NCBI GenBank assembly: GCA_021234155.1
Contig: JAJEKV010000078.1
Coordinates: 2,480,001 to 2,544,000, forward strand
From: Isoetes taiwanensis
Taxonomy: Eukaryota; Streptophyta; Lycopodiopsida; Isoetales; Isoetaceae
Direction of reading: 5' to 3'
Length of the DNA stretch: 64,000 nucleotides
In this document: one piece after another, positions 8,901-20,020 of the stretch
Layout: each line of letters starts with the position of its first letter
Position numbering within the stretch: the first letter of the stretch is position 1
The notes under the pieces: generated by a model
The model's database searches: none
What the model was told of the DNA's origin: nothing
What the model saw: only the letters and a program-made list of their open reading frames with translations
Made by a program: the position numbers and the translations under genes

Positions 8901-11746
8901 CGTTAAAGGAATTCCTTCACAAATCCCCACCAGGGACCTCTCTTTCACCCCCCCATTTCGACATATAGTTCTTCCATCGCTTTGTTGCAACCCCCGTAAG
9001 CCCCGCGCCATGACCGCCGCGATGGCCGCACCCACCTTAGACGATGATGCATGACCGCCGGCGGCACCGGATGTAGATGCATGGCCACTGCGGCGCGGAT
9101 GTAGATGCATGACCACCGCCATCCTCGCCGCTATCTAAAATTATCACTACGCTCGCTATGGTAAAGGGTAAAGACTCCTTAATCGTCCGAACTAAAGGCC
9201 GACGCGTCTATATATGCGAAGGAGCAAGCTCACTCGCTGCACCGACCCCGAATTTTGGTCCACGCTTGTTTTTTTATGCGGAAGTGTTGTTTTATGCCAA
9301 AAACAACACCAAAATGGCCCCAAAAGTCCACGTGGGCCCGTTTATCGGATTGCACAAAGAGACAATGGTTTTTGGCAAAAAAATCCCATGGTGGTTTTTC
9401 GGCACTTTTTGTTTTTTTGTCAACGTGTCCTTTTTTGTCGTGTTGTTTTACCGAACTTTTTCGACGTGTGGTTTTCCCCGACCGTTGTTTTTAAGGAGTG
9501 ACGTGTTGTTTGTCTTCCAAATAACACGTGTATGTTTAAATATTAGTACTCGTGGAAAAGTGATAAAAGACCGTTCTTTTCCCTTTTCTATGTGTGTGTT
9601 TTTTTTTTATCTACTTGTAGTTTTAGCTAAAACGATGAATTGTTTTGCTTCAGATTTAGATATTACTACATGTTAAAAAATAAAATTACAACATCAAAGT
9701 AAGATGGTTTTATAAAAATGTACATATTATTTAACTAAATACTATGTGTGTTACTTAAATCCAAATTATTGCTTTTAATGCTCCTAACTATTGTTTTTCT
9801 AAAGTAAGGACATATAGAAAGAATGATTATAACACATAGAAAAATCTAAGTGTTGTTTCTAATGCGATTTGGACCAATTAAATATCGACCGTGGCATATT
9901 TTAAAAAAAAAAAAAACTATTATTTTAACCAATCATATACTAACACGCAGCATACATTTAAACAAAAAAAAAAAAACATGCCTTCCAAATTTAATTTAAA
10001 ATAAGAAAGCCTTTGGGAATCAACCCAAACAAAGTCCATACTGGCAATCCAAATACAAACGTTAAGATTAAACATTGAATATTGAATGATTTTGCGTTCA
10101 AAACATTAAAACATTAAAGTAATCAAAGTAATCGTTAAGACTCAAACAATTAAATTTCTTGTATAAGGTTCAAAGCATGAAGTAAAACAAGTAAATTTAA
10201 TGTTTAAGGTTCAACACATTAAATTAATGTGATTTCAATGGTTAAAGTTGAAAACAATGTAGCCACCGTATTCATCAGGTTACTGTAGCACAGTTTTGGT
10301 AATGGGCTTAGGGTAATGCAACCACCTGCTTCTTTGTTTTTTCGGTTCCAAGAGCCCTAAAAATCCAATTTAAAAAGGATGAGAAATGCACGTGATAAAG
10401 AAAAGGGAAAAAAATAGATTTCGTTGCTTACTTCATTTCACGATCAATTGTTCCCAGAAATAATTTGAAACATAAAATGAGAAGTAAAACTATAATCCTA
10501 AATTTAGAGAGGGTATTTTACCTCATCCATCGGTGTTTGCTTAAAATACCGAAGAATCACATCAATATGAGGTTAATATTGAGGCCACGAACAGGAGTTT
10601 CAGGAATCTGGCATAGCAGATGCATAGATAAAATAGATAAGGATTTATGGCCATCTCCTACTGCTCCTCAGGTTAACATTGATAGTGATGAGAAAGGCAC
10701 TGAAACTGGTAAACAAAGATGGGGTTGGGGCTGGGGCCTTAGGTTTCATAGACATGTAAATGGCAAAGGCCGAATCACTAATCCAAAAAAAGCTTACCCG
10801 ATGATCTAACGTAGAGTATACTTGGGCTATGTAAACCGTGACGGGGAGCTGTCTATGATTTCCAAGCACCATCATATTGTTTCCTGTCTATGATTTCCAA
10901 ACAGCCATCAGAATCGAACTGTCCAATATCGCCCATATAAAACTAGTGCATCAAAAAGCAAGAAGGAAGAAGTAAGAAGTGATCCTGTAAAAAAACCAGT
11001 AAGCACTACGACAAAGCTTAAAAATAATATAAAGCAATCTTGTATTTACCGGATGCCATGCTCGAGACAATAAAGCTCCCCACAAGCTTTGCCGACCACC
11101 CATTTCTTGCTTTTGGCGAGCTTCGTCTTCTACAAAGGATGCATTTCAACCAAAATAGATGCAAGGTCGGGCCGAGTTTTGCTTTTTTTTGAAAATTGAT
11201 AGGTTTTTTCGGGGAGGGCTTGAAATGAAGGGTCAAAAGGAATCGATTGATCAGATCTAAAGGAGGGAGATGAGGAAAAGTACAAACACCAAGGGGAGCT
11301 CTGGTTTGGGGAATCAAGGAATCTTTGCGGATTCGCCGAGCCTCTCTTGCCGCCATAGCCATAGAAAGCATAGAAAGAATAACATGGGAAACGACCATCG
11401 CCATAGCTGCCGATCGCCATAGCCGAAGCAGCACAAGGAAAGCGCATAAGGAAAGGGGCCAAAAGAAAGAAGGGAAAGAAACACAAGCCGCCCCAACCAA
11501 TAGGATGATAGGACTGGATCAAAATCCGTGCCGTTCATCTCGCCCATCTCGGCCATTGAATGGTTTTACATTTATCAAATCATTAATTTATTACATGGGT
11601 CCTAAATGTGCACATAATTTTTGAGGAGGGCCATTGCGGGGGATAATGGTGAGGCGGTAAGCTTCCAGCTGAGACAGAGGGTCAGAGAGCCCTTTGTGGT
11701 GGCACCATCTGAGCATTTTGCCATGCAATGGCCCGAGGCATATAAA
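8901..11746. other. Region without a recognised gene
   Basis: 8901-9150 is the 5' side of the hAT relic. 9158-9676 is open on the plus strand but is a T-run-rich, low-complexity translation, and it holds a 10-bp perfect hairpin (GTGTTGTTTT, 9284-9309). 9680-10460 is AT-rich with A-runs at 9902 and 9965. Open frames at 10465-10809 (+) and 11018-11556 (-) match nothing I know. The phrase CTGTCTATGATTTCCAA is duplicated near 10849 and 10886. A GCCATAGC-rich patch at 11340-11430 resembles one at 37255-37370. Confidence 0.4.
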
Positions 11747-12229
11747 TTATGGCTCTTTTTTTTTTTTGACAAACATAAAAGGGATAGGTGAAGTAACTTC
11801 GTTGACCACTATGTTTTCTGGCGCCGCCTCCATTTGAACAATTGTTCCCATCCGCTCACTAATATTCCACAAAATTTTGTAAATATAGGTATAATGATCT
11901 ATATAACCCGCCAAATTTCTAGCACTTGATCCGCTGAAAACTTTATTGGGATACATCACTCCACAAGGGTTCACTATTTTATAGTCAAATCTGGGATCTC
12001 GGATAACAATCCGCAAATGTTGGCATGGAATATGATGATGTGGCACTTCAACCGCTGACATGTCATGTCGAGAGTAAGCAAGACCAACTAGGCTCCAAAA
12101 TGCCACGGACTCCAACCCCGCACCAAAAGTAGCACAACCGCATGCCAAGGACCCGCAGAAAGCAGCTTTTGCAAGTTCCATTAATAATGTAACCTTCCAA
12201 ATCCACCACTCCACCATTCTTCTTGTCAT
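11747..12229 (-). CDS. Unrecognised 160-residue open reading frame
   Basis: The frame is open for 160 codons and ends in a lysine run (FVKKKKEP) encoded by a T-run at about 11759-11769. The translation has mixed composition with aromatic and charged residues (for example RDPRFDYKIVNPCGVMYPNK) and no low-complexity bias apart from the end. I recognise no domain, signal peptide or membrane segment. Part of the frame (about 12033-12090) resembles the satellite-flank sequence at 12640 and 12925, which argues against a conserved gene. It may be a chance frame or an old gene fragment. Confidence 0.2.
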   Translation of the reverse strand: MTRRMVEWWIWKVTLLMELAKAAFCGSLACGCATFGAGLESVAFWSLVGLAYSRHDMSAVEVPHHHIPCQHLRIVIRDPRFDYKIVNPCGVMYPNKVFSGSSARNLAGYIDHYTYIYKILWNISERMGTIVQMEAAPENIVVNEVTSPIPFMFVKKKKEP

Positions 12230-12493
12230 ACTCTACAACGCTTCGGGTCTATACAAGTGATTTTCCTAGAAATCCTTTATACATATGACTACATTGGTTT
12301 ATAGCTTGACATCTCTAGTTTGGCATATGTAAATCGTACCAAGGTCACAAAAAATCCCTTATGGATCTAATGTTCAGATTGTAATCTTAGAAACCATCAA
12401 TTTCCAAGTTAAAGTCCACCCCTTTCGCTTGCATGGTCATGACTTTTATGGGGTGATATGCCAACGTTTGGGCAACATGTCAAGCTATGAGGC

Positions 12494-13146
12494 ATTTTGC
12501 AAGAAATGGATAACATAAGAAATAGAACAACTTTTTAGGGTTTTTGTATAGGGATTTTGCAAGGAAAAACAAAGGAAACTTTAAGAACTTAGAGCAATTT
12601 TTTGTTACCTTTTGTTGACATGCGCATGATGTGGCATGCCATTGGTGACATGTCATGCCAAGTAAGCAATGCCAACTTTTGACTAGGCCAAAAATAAAAA
12701 TAAAAATGTGCAACTCGGGTTTTCCATGGGTTGATGTGGTCGGTGACATGGCAAGATATGGGTGATGTGGACATGATGATGACCCTATGCACACTCTCTC
12801 GCACGCTTTTGTCTCCATCCCCGATGCAAAAATATAGGGTTCACGCTATGGTCGGGCCTTGCCACAAGTGGTCGATTTGGCGCGATGTCGTTACCCTTTA
12901 TGGCACCAAAAATAGCATGGAAAAGATGATGTGGCACTCCAAGTGGTGACATCGCATGCCAAGCAAGCAAGTTCAAGTTTTGACTAGGCCAAAAATGAAT
13001 AGATGTACATCTTTTATCTTTTTCATTGGGTGATGTTGGCAAATTTTGGATGACATGGCGAGATGTTGGTGACGGGACGGATGGCTAGGACTTTATGCAA
13101 GAAATATGACAACCTTTGGATTTTTTGGTAGAGGAGTTTGGCAAGG
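12494..13146. repeat. Flank of the 19-bp minisatellite, tandemly repeated
   Basis: A block containing GATGTGGCA, GGTGACAT, CATGCCAAG and TTTTGACTAGGCCAAAAAT occurs at 12617-12771 and again at 12924-13075, with a weaker third match at 12033-12090. The segment from TTGCAAGAAAT to TTGGCAAGG occurs at 12494-12562 and at 13098-13146. The last block runs directly into the minisatellite at 13147. The same flank is found inverted at 28838-29048. Confidence 0.6.
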
Positions 13147-14190
13147 AGCCTAGGTGGCATGTTGGAACCACCTTGGCATGTTGGAGCCTAGGTGGCATGT
13201 TGGAGCCACCTTGACATGTTGGAGCCGTGGGTGGCATGTTGGAGCCGTAGGTGGCATGTTGGAGCCTAGGTGGCATGTTAGAGCTCACGTGGCATGTTGG
13301 AGCCCGTGTGGCATGTTGCGTTTCACGCGGGCATGTTGAGCCGATGGTGGTGCTGCTTGAGCCACCTTGGCATGCTTGAGCCTAGGTGGCACGCTGGTTT
13401 CAACTTGGCATGTTGGAGCCTATGTGGCATGTTGGAGCCCAGTGGCATGTTGGAGCCTAGGTGGCATGCTGGGTGGCATGTTGGAGCCACGTGGCATGTT
13501 GGAGCCGTGGCGCAGGGTGGCATGTTGGAGCCTAGGTGGCATGTTGGAGCCTCGGTGGCATGTTGGAGCCTAGGGTGGCATGTTTGAGCCACCTTGGCAC
13601 GCTTTTGAGCCTAGGTGGCATGTTGGAGCCTAGGTGGCATGTTAGGGGCCCAGGGTGGCACGCTGGAGCCCAGGGTGGCATGCCAGAGCTCACGAGGCAT
13701 GTTGGAGCCTAGGTGGCATGTTGGAGCCCACGTGGCATGTTGAAGCCTTGATGGCATGTTGGAGCCTAGGTGGTATATTTGAGCCACCTTGCATGCTTGA
13801 GCCTAGGTGGCACGCTGGAGCCAACTTCATGTTGGAGCCTATGTGGCATGTTGGAGCTCACGCGGCATGTTGGAGCCTGTGGGCATGTTGGAGCCTAGGT
13901 GGCATGCTAGGGTGGCATGTTGGAGCCCACGCGGCATGTTGGAGCATAGGTGGCATGTTGGAGCCTAGGTGGCATGTTGGAGCCTACGCGGGCATGCTGG
14001 TTTCCCAGGTGGTATTTGAGCCACCTTGGCACGCTTGGAGCCTAGGTGGCATGTTGGAGCCAACTTGGCATGTTGGCCTAGGTGGCATGTTGGTTTCCAG
14101 GTGGCACGCTGGAGCCTAGGTGGCATGTTGGAGCCTAGGTGGCATGTTGAAGCCTATGTGGCATGTTGGAGCTCACGCGGCATGTTGGAG
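13147..14190. repeat. 19-bp minisatellite, array 1 (about 1.04 kb)
   Basis: The monomer is GGCATGTTGGAGCC followed by five variable bases, most often TAGGT or ACCTT. Because 19 is not a multiple of three, a stop-free monomer gives open frames on both strands with a 19-residue peptide repeat. The 60-154-codon frames in this stretch are therefore by-products and not genes. Variants with TGCTGG or CACGCTGG are interspersed. The array ends at 14190, next to an inverted copy of the 780-bp unit. Confidence 0.85.
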
Positions 14191-14204
14191 AGGCCGCACT
14201 CGTG

Positions 14205-14900
14205 AGACTGACATCACAAAGGTTACCGAGGGCAAGCTTTCCTACTAGTGCCCTCCCGGAGGGCAAATGCCAATGCCTCCCTTCCCGAGTCTTTTTTCCA
14301 TTCAATCGCTGAATCCACTTTTCGCAACCCGCTTCAAGCAGTTCAAAAAATGCAAGATTCGGCCCGAGAACATATCAAACCGCAAAGTGTCTTGGGCCGA
14401 CCATGTAAAAGCCACGCGCTTTGTCGCTCGGGCAAAGCATAAGGGTTCTAATGGAGATTTGACTTCGCCATGTCGTCCAAAAAAATTACCCTAGGGGACC
14501 AAGTTACACGATCATTTTTTGCAGCAAAGAAGCACTAACCCTACATGGCAAGATTCCGCACCCTCCGGCTAAGGCCAATTCACTACCAACGGTTGGACAT
14601 GAGCTGCTTTGGCGCTCTCGAGCGGTGGTCTTCGCCCACCAAACTTGGTCTCCGTGGTAATGTCGATGTTTCAGTTCGCTGGCGAGTCGATCACGCCCGG
14701 GTGGGAGAGTTGTCCGCTCAGGGCCGGGACCTTCCGTAGAGGACATTTTGGATCGAACCGCTTCGAAGGTTTTGGGGACTTCGCCTTCGGGCCAACGCCC
14801 TCCCACTACCTCATGACATTGTGCAAGATCCTGGTCCAATCCGGCTAGGGGTATGGCCTCCAAAACGTAAACCCCGTGGCCTTGCCGTGTTATTGTAGGG
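14205..14900 (-). repeat. Inverted copy of the about 780-bp unit
   Basis: This stretch is the reverse complement of the unit at 15501-16230. Examples are TGCCCTCC..GGAGGGCAAATGCC near 14250 against GGCATTTGCCCTCC near 16170, and CCTCATGACATTGTGCAAG near 14810 against CTTGCACAATGTCATGAGG near 15585. The copies have diverged by substitutions and many indels. No protein-coding content is recognised. Confidence 0.7.
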
Positions 14901-15500
14901 TTTACGCTATGGAGACCAAAACGCGGTCGGGCCACTTTGGGACCCGTGTACCTTTTTCAAACATGCATGCGAGCCATGGCAACTAAAATAACGTAGTTTG
15001 ATCTATTGGCATCCCTAATCATTCCAAAAAATTTGCTACTACAAAATGTGTTCTTGACTTCTAATTGCACATTAATCGGGAGAGGGTAAATCCAAACCCC
15101 ATTTCCGCCGCTTATTGTTTGTTTTCAATCGCAGCCTTCTCACCATGTCTCAAGTAACCGGAAAATCCTCACCTCCATAACGTAAACCCTACAATAACCT
15201 AGCAATGCACAGGTTTTACGCTTTGGAGGCCAAAACGCGGTCGACTTCTTTGATAACTAGGTGGACCATTTCTAAACATGCATGGGGAGCCATGAGAACC
15301 GAAATAACAGAGTTTCGGATCTATTGGCCAACCCGAAAGTGATCCCAAATAATTTTGTTACTACATATAGGCTTCTAGACTTTTAATTGCAAAACTAGAG
15401 GGAGATTAAATCCAAACCCCATTCTCGCGCAGCATCCGCCTCGTGTTTTCAAACGCAGTCTGCCGACCATGTCCCAAGTGCAACCATCAAAGCTCCTATT
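14890..15500. repeat. Two direct copies of a roughly 310-330-bp unit
   Basis: Each copy begins with a GTTTACGCT..GGAG..CCAAAACGCGGTCG block, passes through AAACATGCATG, GAGCCATG and ATTGGC, and ends with AAATCCAAACCCCATT and GTTTTCAA..GCAG..ACCATGTC. The second copy runs from about 15172 to 15500. Start and end blocks are shared with the longer 780-bp unit, so this is a shortened form of it. Confidence 0.6.
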
Positions 15501-17120
15501 CCTCCATAACGTAAACCCTACAATAACCGGCAAGGCAATGGTTTACGCTTTGAGGCCATACCCTAGTCGATTGGACCAGGATCTTGCACAATGTCATGAG
15601 GTAGTGGGAGGGCATTGACGCCGTAAGATCTGAGCCCTAAAACCTTCCGCAAGGCTCGGACCCAAATGTCCTCTCCGAAGGTCCTGGCCACGACGCAACT
15701 CTCCCACCCCTAAATCGCGGATCTCGACCGCCAACCCGGACTAAACATCGACATTACCCCTCGAGACCAAGTTTTCAGGCGTAAGACCACCCCCCGCCTA
15801 GGGAAGCACCAAAGTAGCTCATGTCCAACACGCTCAGAGTGAATTGGCCTTAGCGAGGGTGCGCATCGCCATGTAGAGGGTTCATGTTTCTTTTGTTTAA
15901 AAAATGACCGCGGTAACTTGGTCCCTAGGGTAATTTAGCCGCTTTTGGACGATTATGGCGAAGTCAAATTCCATTCCTGAGCCTTGTACCGCCGAACCAC
16001 AAAACACTTGGGTTTACTTGGCCGATCGCAGGACGCTTTTGCGCGGCTTGATATGTTCTCCCCGACAGTATCTTGAATTTTTTGAACCTGCTCAAGCAAG
16101 TTACTTGAAGCTGGATTCAACTGCCTGGATAGGGAAACCGGTTCCTGAAGGGGAGGTATTGGCATTTGCCCTCCGAGAGGAGCACCGGTAGGAAAGCCTC
16201 GCCTTGGTAAATCCAAATCCCATTTCGCTCACAAGCTTTATTGCTTGTTTTCAATCGCAGCCTACCATGTCTCAAGTAATCAATAAAAACCTCGACCTCC
16301 ATAACGTGAACCCTACAATAACCCGGCAAGGCAATGGTTTACGCTTTGAGGCCATACCCCAGTCGATTGACCAGATCTTGCACAATGTCATGAGGTAGTG
16401 GGAGGGCATTGACGCCGTAAGATCGAGCCCTAAAACCTTTCCGTAAATAGTTCGACCCAAAGGTCTTCTCTCGAAGGTCCCCGCCACTTTAATCCGCAAC
16501 TCTCCCACCCCGAACGCGGATCCCGACTCCCAAACGACCAAACATCGACATTACCCCGAGACCAAGTTTCGCGGGCGTAAGACCACCCCCGCCTAGGAAG
16601 CCGCCAAAGTAGCTCATGTCCAACACGCTCAGAGGAATTGGCCTTTAGCGAGGGTGCGTAATACCGCCATGTAGAGGGTTCATGTTTTTTGTCGCAAAAA
16701 TGACCGTAACTTGGTCCCTTAGGGTAATTTAGCCGCTTTACGCATTACGGCAAAGTCAAATCTCCATTCCTGAGCCTTTGTACCGCCCCAACAACAAAAC
16801 ACTTGGGTTTCTACACCTGGCCGACCGCGAGACGATGGCGGTTTGATATGTTCTCCCGACAGATCTTGTTGAACCCGCCGGGCAAGTTACTTGAAGCGTG
16901 GATTCAATCTGGGATAGGGGAAGCTGGCCCGGAAGGGAGGCATTGGCATTTGCCCTCCCGTGAGGAGCACCGTAGGAAAGCCCGCCCCTGAAATCCAAAC
17001 CCCATTTCGCTTATTGTTTGTTTTCAACCGCAGCCTTCACCATGTCTCAAGTGCAACCGAATAAAACCTCACCTCCATAACATAAACCCTACAATAACCC
17101 CGCAAGGCACAGTTTATTTT
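15501..17120 (+). repeat. Tandem copies of the about 780-bp unit
   Basis: CCTCCATAAC at the start of the unit occurs at 15501, 16296 and 17072, giving periods of 795 and 776 bp. Each unit holds CCTACAATAAC, GAGGCCATACCC, GATCTTGCACAATGTCATG, a T/C-rich middle and GGTATTGGCATTTGCCCTCC. The third unit is cut after about 50 bases by the left LTR at 17121. The missing part resumes after the right LTR at 28438. No reading frame is recognised. Confidence 0.7.
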
Positions 17121-17389
17121 TGTGGCGTTTCCAAAGAAAGAGATACCACCCCGTGACGATAATCGCATCGTTCGCCACGCTGCACACGCCACTCCAACCG
17201 ACGGTACGCCGACGCAGTAGCCAGGTGAGTAGCCCCAGGGGCAACTTGCTAGGTATGTGTATTTCTTATTAATGCGTGCACATGCACATTTATTAAGGTG
17301 CACACATTTCCATGTGGGCACATTTAGGTGCACACATTTCCATGTAGGCACATTTGGCCACCTAGTTATTAAAGCAAGGGAGTGTTCTA

Positions 17390-17428
17390 TTTCCAATTAT
17401 CCCACATGCCTAAAGGGATAATTGGAAA
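17390..17428. repeat. Perfect 14-bp hairpin in the left LTR
   Basis: TTTCCAATTATCCC (17390-17403) and GGGATAATTGGAAA (17415-17428) are exact reverse complements around an 11-base loop. The same hairpin is intact in the right LTR at 27120-27158, although neighbouring sequence has diverged. It lies just upstream of the TATA-like box. Confidence 0.8.
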
Positions 17429-17448
17429 CCCTAAGCCCCACCCTTGCC

Positions 17449-17457
17449 TATTTAAGT
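17449..17457 (+). promoter_or_regulatory. TATA-like box of the left LTR
   Basis: TATTTAAGT follows the U3 hairpin and precedes AGAACCCTAAC. The equivalent TATTTAAG is kept in the right LTR at 27179. Start of transcription would be expected about 30 bases downstream; this is inferred from position only. Confidence 0.4.
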
Positions 17458-18742
17458 AGAAGAACCCTAACTTGCCCATTTTCGCTCCTAGGGTTTTAGA
17501 GCTCGCTTTGGTCGCCTAGGAGTCAAAATCGCCTCCCTGCACTGGCCCCGAAAGAATGGCACCATTAGTTTCCCTTTGATTCGAAAGCAAAGAGGGATGG
17601 TCAAACTCGTGTCGAGGAGCAACTCATGGATCAGATGTAGTCGGAATTTAATGGTCTAAAACCGTTTTCCGGTCCATTGTATCAAGAGGGTTTAGCCTAT
17701 TAAATCGCTTCTTTAGCAGCTATCTAGATCTCTAGATGAGTAGATACTGTGACTCTAACTAAAGAACCTAACTCTATGATATAGATTAGATCTATGTTCT
17801 TTAGTTCTTCCTCGTGATGTATATGGATGATGTATCTCTCGTGGAACTCCTCAGGTATTGGGAAGGGGGTAGAGACTTCAAGCTTGGTAGTAGATGCTCC
17901 TAGATTAGCCTCTAGCACACCATAGATCTCGCCTGTACAAGAGCCACACCTAGGTTGTGGGTGAAGGGGCCGACCGGCCGAGAAGGAGGTTCGTGGTTCG
18001 ACTCTTGAACCATCCTCCGGTGTGTAAGGCCCACCTGGGGATCATTGTGACTAGGTTCAATGGCTTACCACCGAGTGTGGGGTAAGGCATGGGCCCGACA
18101 CCCGGAAGTGGTGTTCATGACTTTCCAAAGGTTCAAATAATACGGGCAAGGGTCTCTAGTCACCTTGAGTCGCAAGATGTAGATCTCTGAGGAGTGATCC
18201 CTACCTGCCCCATCGGAACCGGATGATGATCCCGTGAATAGCCCTTCCGCTATGCATCCGCGGGCTACAAATACACTTTTCAGCCTACTCGCAAAGTGTG
18301 CACAGTGAGGGGGGGCTGATGGAGGGACAACCCTATGCCATAGTTCTTATGCCACCAAAAAATTGCCATGAATTCGGCCTCGCAATGAACTCGAGACCCA
18401 AGCCGGGTCATCCCTTTGAGTCCGAGCCTTGGGTAGGATTCCCTATGTGATGTGCCGATCTTTGTCTATGCAGATATGTGGAGGACCATCCTTCGGATGG
18501 TCATATGATGTTGATGTATGTACCACCGACATGTATGTTTACGCTCCGGCAGCTAGGTAGGCCCCCGAGGGAGACAGGTAAAGGACCCCTTCATTCTTCC
18601 CACCGAACTCTTCAAGGTTGCAAAGATATAATGGAGGGCCCTATATTAGCATGGAGCGTATGGTATGAACTGGATGAACTCCAATGTTTGTATACCCATA
18701 AAGGGTGAGTGCAATGTTCTTAGATATGAGTAAAGCCCGCCA

Positions 18743-18753
18743 TGATCCCTGAG
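18743..18753 (+). other. Candidate primer-binding site
   Basis: TGATCCCTGAG directly follows the left LTR. A related LTR end is likewise followed by TGATCCCAGAG at 57761-57771, so the motif is kept at the expected place in two elements. It does not begin with the usual TGG, so the priming tRNA is not clear. Confidence 0.35.
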
Positions 18754-18896
18754 ACAAATAGGATATCGAGGGAATGTTCTTTTTTGTAGTTTGGAGACCA
18801 AGAGCAAAGCATTACCATGCTCCCGAAACTTGAGGGATAACCCTAACTTTTTTCTCATAAGATCCTCGAACCTCTAAAAAATGGGAAATTTTTTTA

Positions 18897-20020
18897 GAAC
18901 TAAACTTTAGTTTTGGAACTTAATAAAACGAGCCGTAAGGTGGTCTCAAGGTTTTATGACGAGGCGCAAGTCGTGAGACATTGATTTAAAACAGCTTGAA
19001 AAGTTATGAAATTTAAAAAGTAACTTGGTAATTCAATCCTAGCCTAGGATCTAGCTAGATTAGTCTAGTTTTTCAATCTCTTTGAACCTCATCTTAAAAG
19101 GATTCCCGCCAGTAGCGGTGAATTGAACCTCCCACCCACGTGAGTTGAACCCCCCCAACCCCCCGTACAACCAATCGAGGGGCATCGCTTATGCTTTAAA
19201 TTATAATTGTTAATTAGATTTAAGCTTTAATAATGTTAGATAATATTAATGGCTAAGCCTTAGATTTAGAACCAAGGCCCTTAAGCTAGATAGAGACAAA
19301 GATCTCGATAGACACCAGACTGATCGACATGATGCGCACTAAAACGTACCGGCCGACTTTCTCGACAAGGCAAAAGCCGAGGCCAAGGAGGCCAAGGAAA
19401 CAAGAAGAGGAGAGGACGTAATCCAGAGCTGAGGCCAAGGCTCAAAAAGCGCCAGAGCGTAAGCCGGTCCAACATTTTGAAGACTCAACAAACTGCTACT
19501 GCTCATGGCTTTATGCAAACCCTCATGAGGGAAGGCATGTAATTAGCTAGTTTAATTAAGGGAGATCCCCAAGAGATATGTTGTAAATAATCAATAATTT
19601 TGTTAATACATGATAATTTTGAGTAGTTTATGTGTCAAATCTTATTTAATTAGGACGAGTTAGCAAGTAGTAGTTTTATTTTAGTAAAATAGGATACTCC
19701 TCACCAAAAACTTGTCTCATAGCTCGCCTTGTCAAGAAACTAAAGTTTAGTTTTTTCAACGAAGGCGCAAACCTCAGAGACCTTCATACCTAGACCATGT
19801 CCAAAACTAGACCAAAACACCTCCAAATTGACCAAGTAAGGGGTCCATTCTCGCCTAACTCGATGAGACTAGCATGATTTGACCCTTAGATCACCCAAAT
19901 TGACACGCTTAACCCAATTTATAGTTAATGTTCATTCAAACCATGATTTGACCCTTAGATCACCCGGTCAAAGAACTAAACTTTAGTTTTTGAGCGTGGC
20001 GCAACCTCCGTGAGACCTCC
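18897..20020. repeat. Three copies of a palindromic motif
   Basis: GAACTAAACTTTAGTTTT at 18897, GAAACTAAAGTTTAGTTTT at 19736 and GAACTAAACTTTAGTTTTT at 19973 are each followed within about 20-50 bases by GGCGCAA and then GAGAC. The motif core AACTAAACTTTAGTT is nearly self-complementary. Spacings are 839 and 237 bp. Confidence 0.6.

Larger units (their letters stand above)
17121..18742 (+). repeat. Left LTR
   Basis: It begins TGTGGCG and aligns from end to end with the right LTR. U3 holds two copies of GGTGCACACATTTCCATGT (near 17299 and 17329), a perfect 14-bp hairpin (17390-17428) and a TATA-like TATTTAAG (17449). Further in, AACTAAAGAAC pairs with GTTCTTTAGTT (17757-17805). The end is placed at CGCCA, where homology to the right LTR stops. 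If the LTR instead ends at the CCCA near 18602, the last 140 bases would need another explanation. Confidence 0.75.

Noticed and set aside
9158-9676. 172-codon plus-strand open frame
   Set aside because: Phe/Val-rich translation of T-runs with no domain; overlapping frames are also open.
13154-14119. Open frames of 61-154 codons in minisatellite array 1
   Set aside because: They are translations of a stop-poor 19-bp monomer in several frames on both strands.
17724-18708. Open frames inside the left LTR
   Set aside because: They lie in LTR sequence and are not kept in the right LTR.
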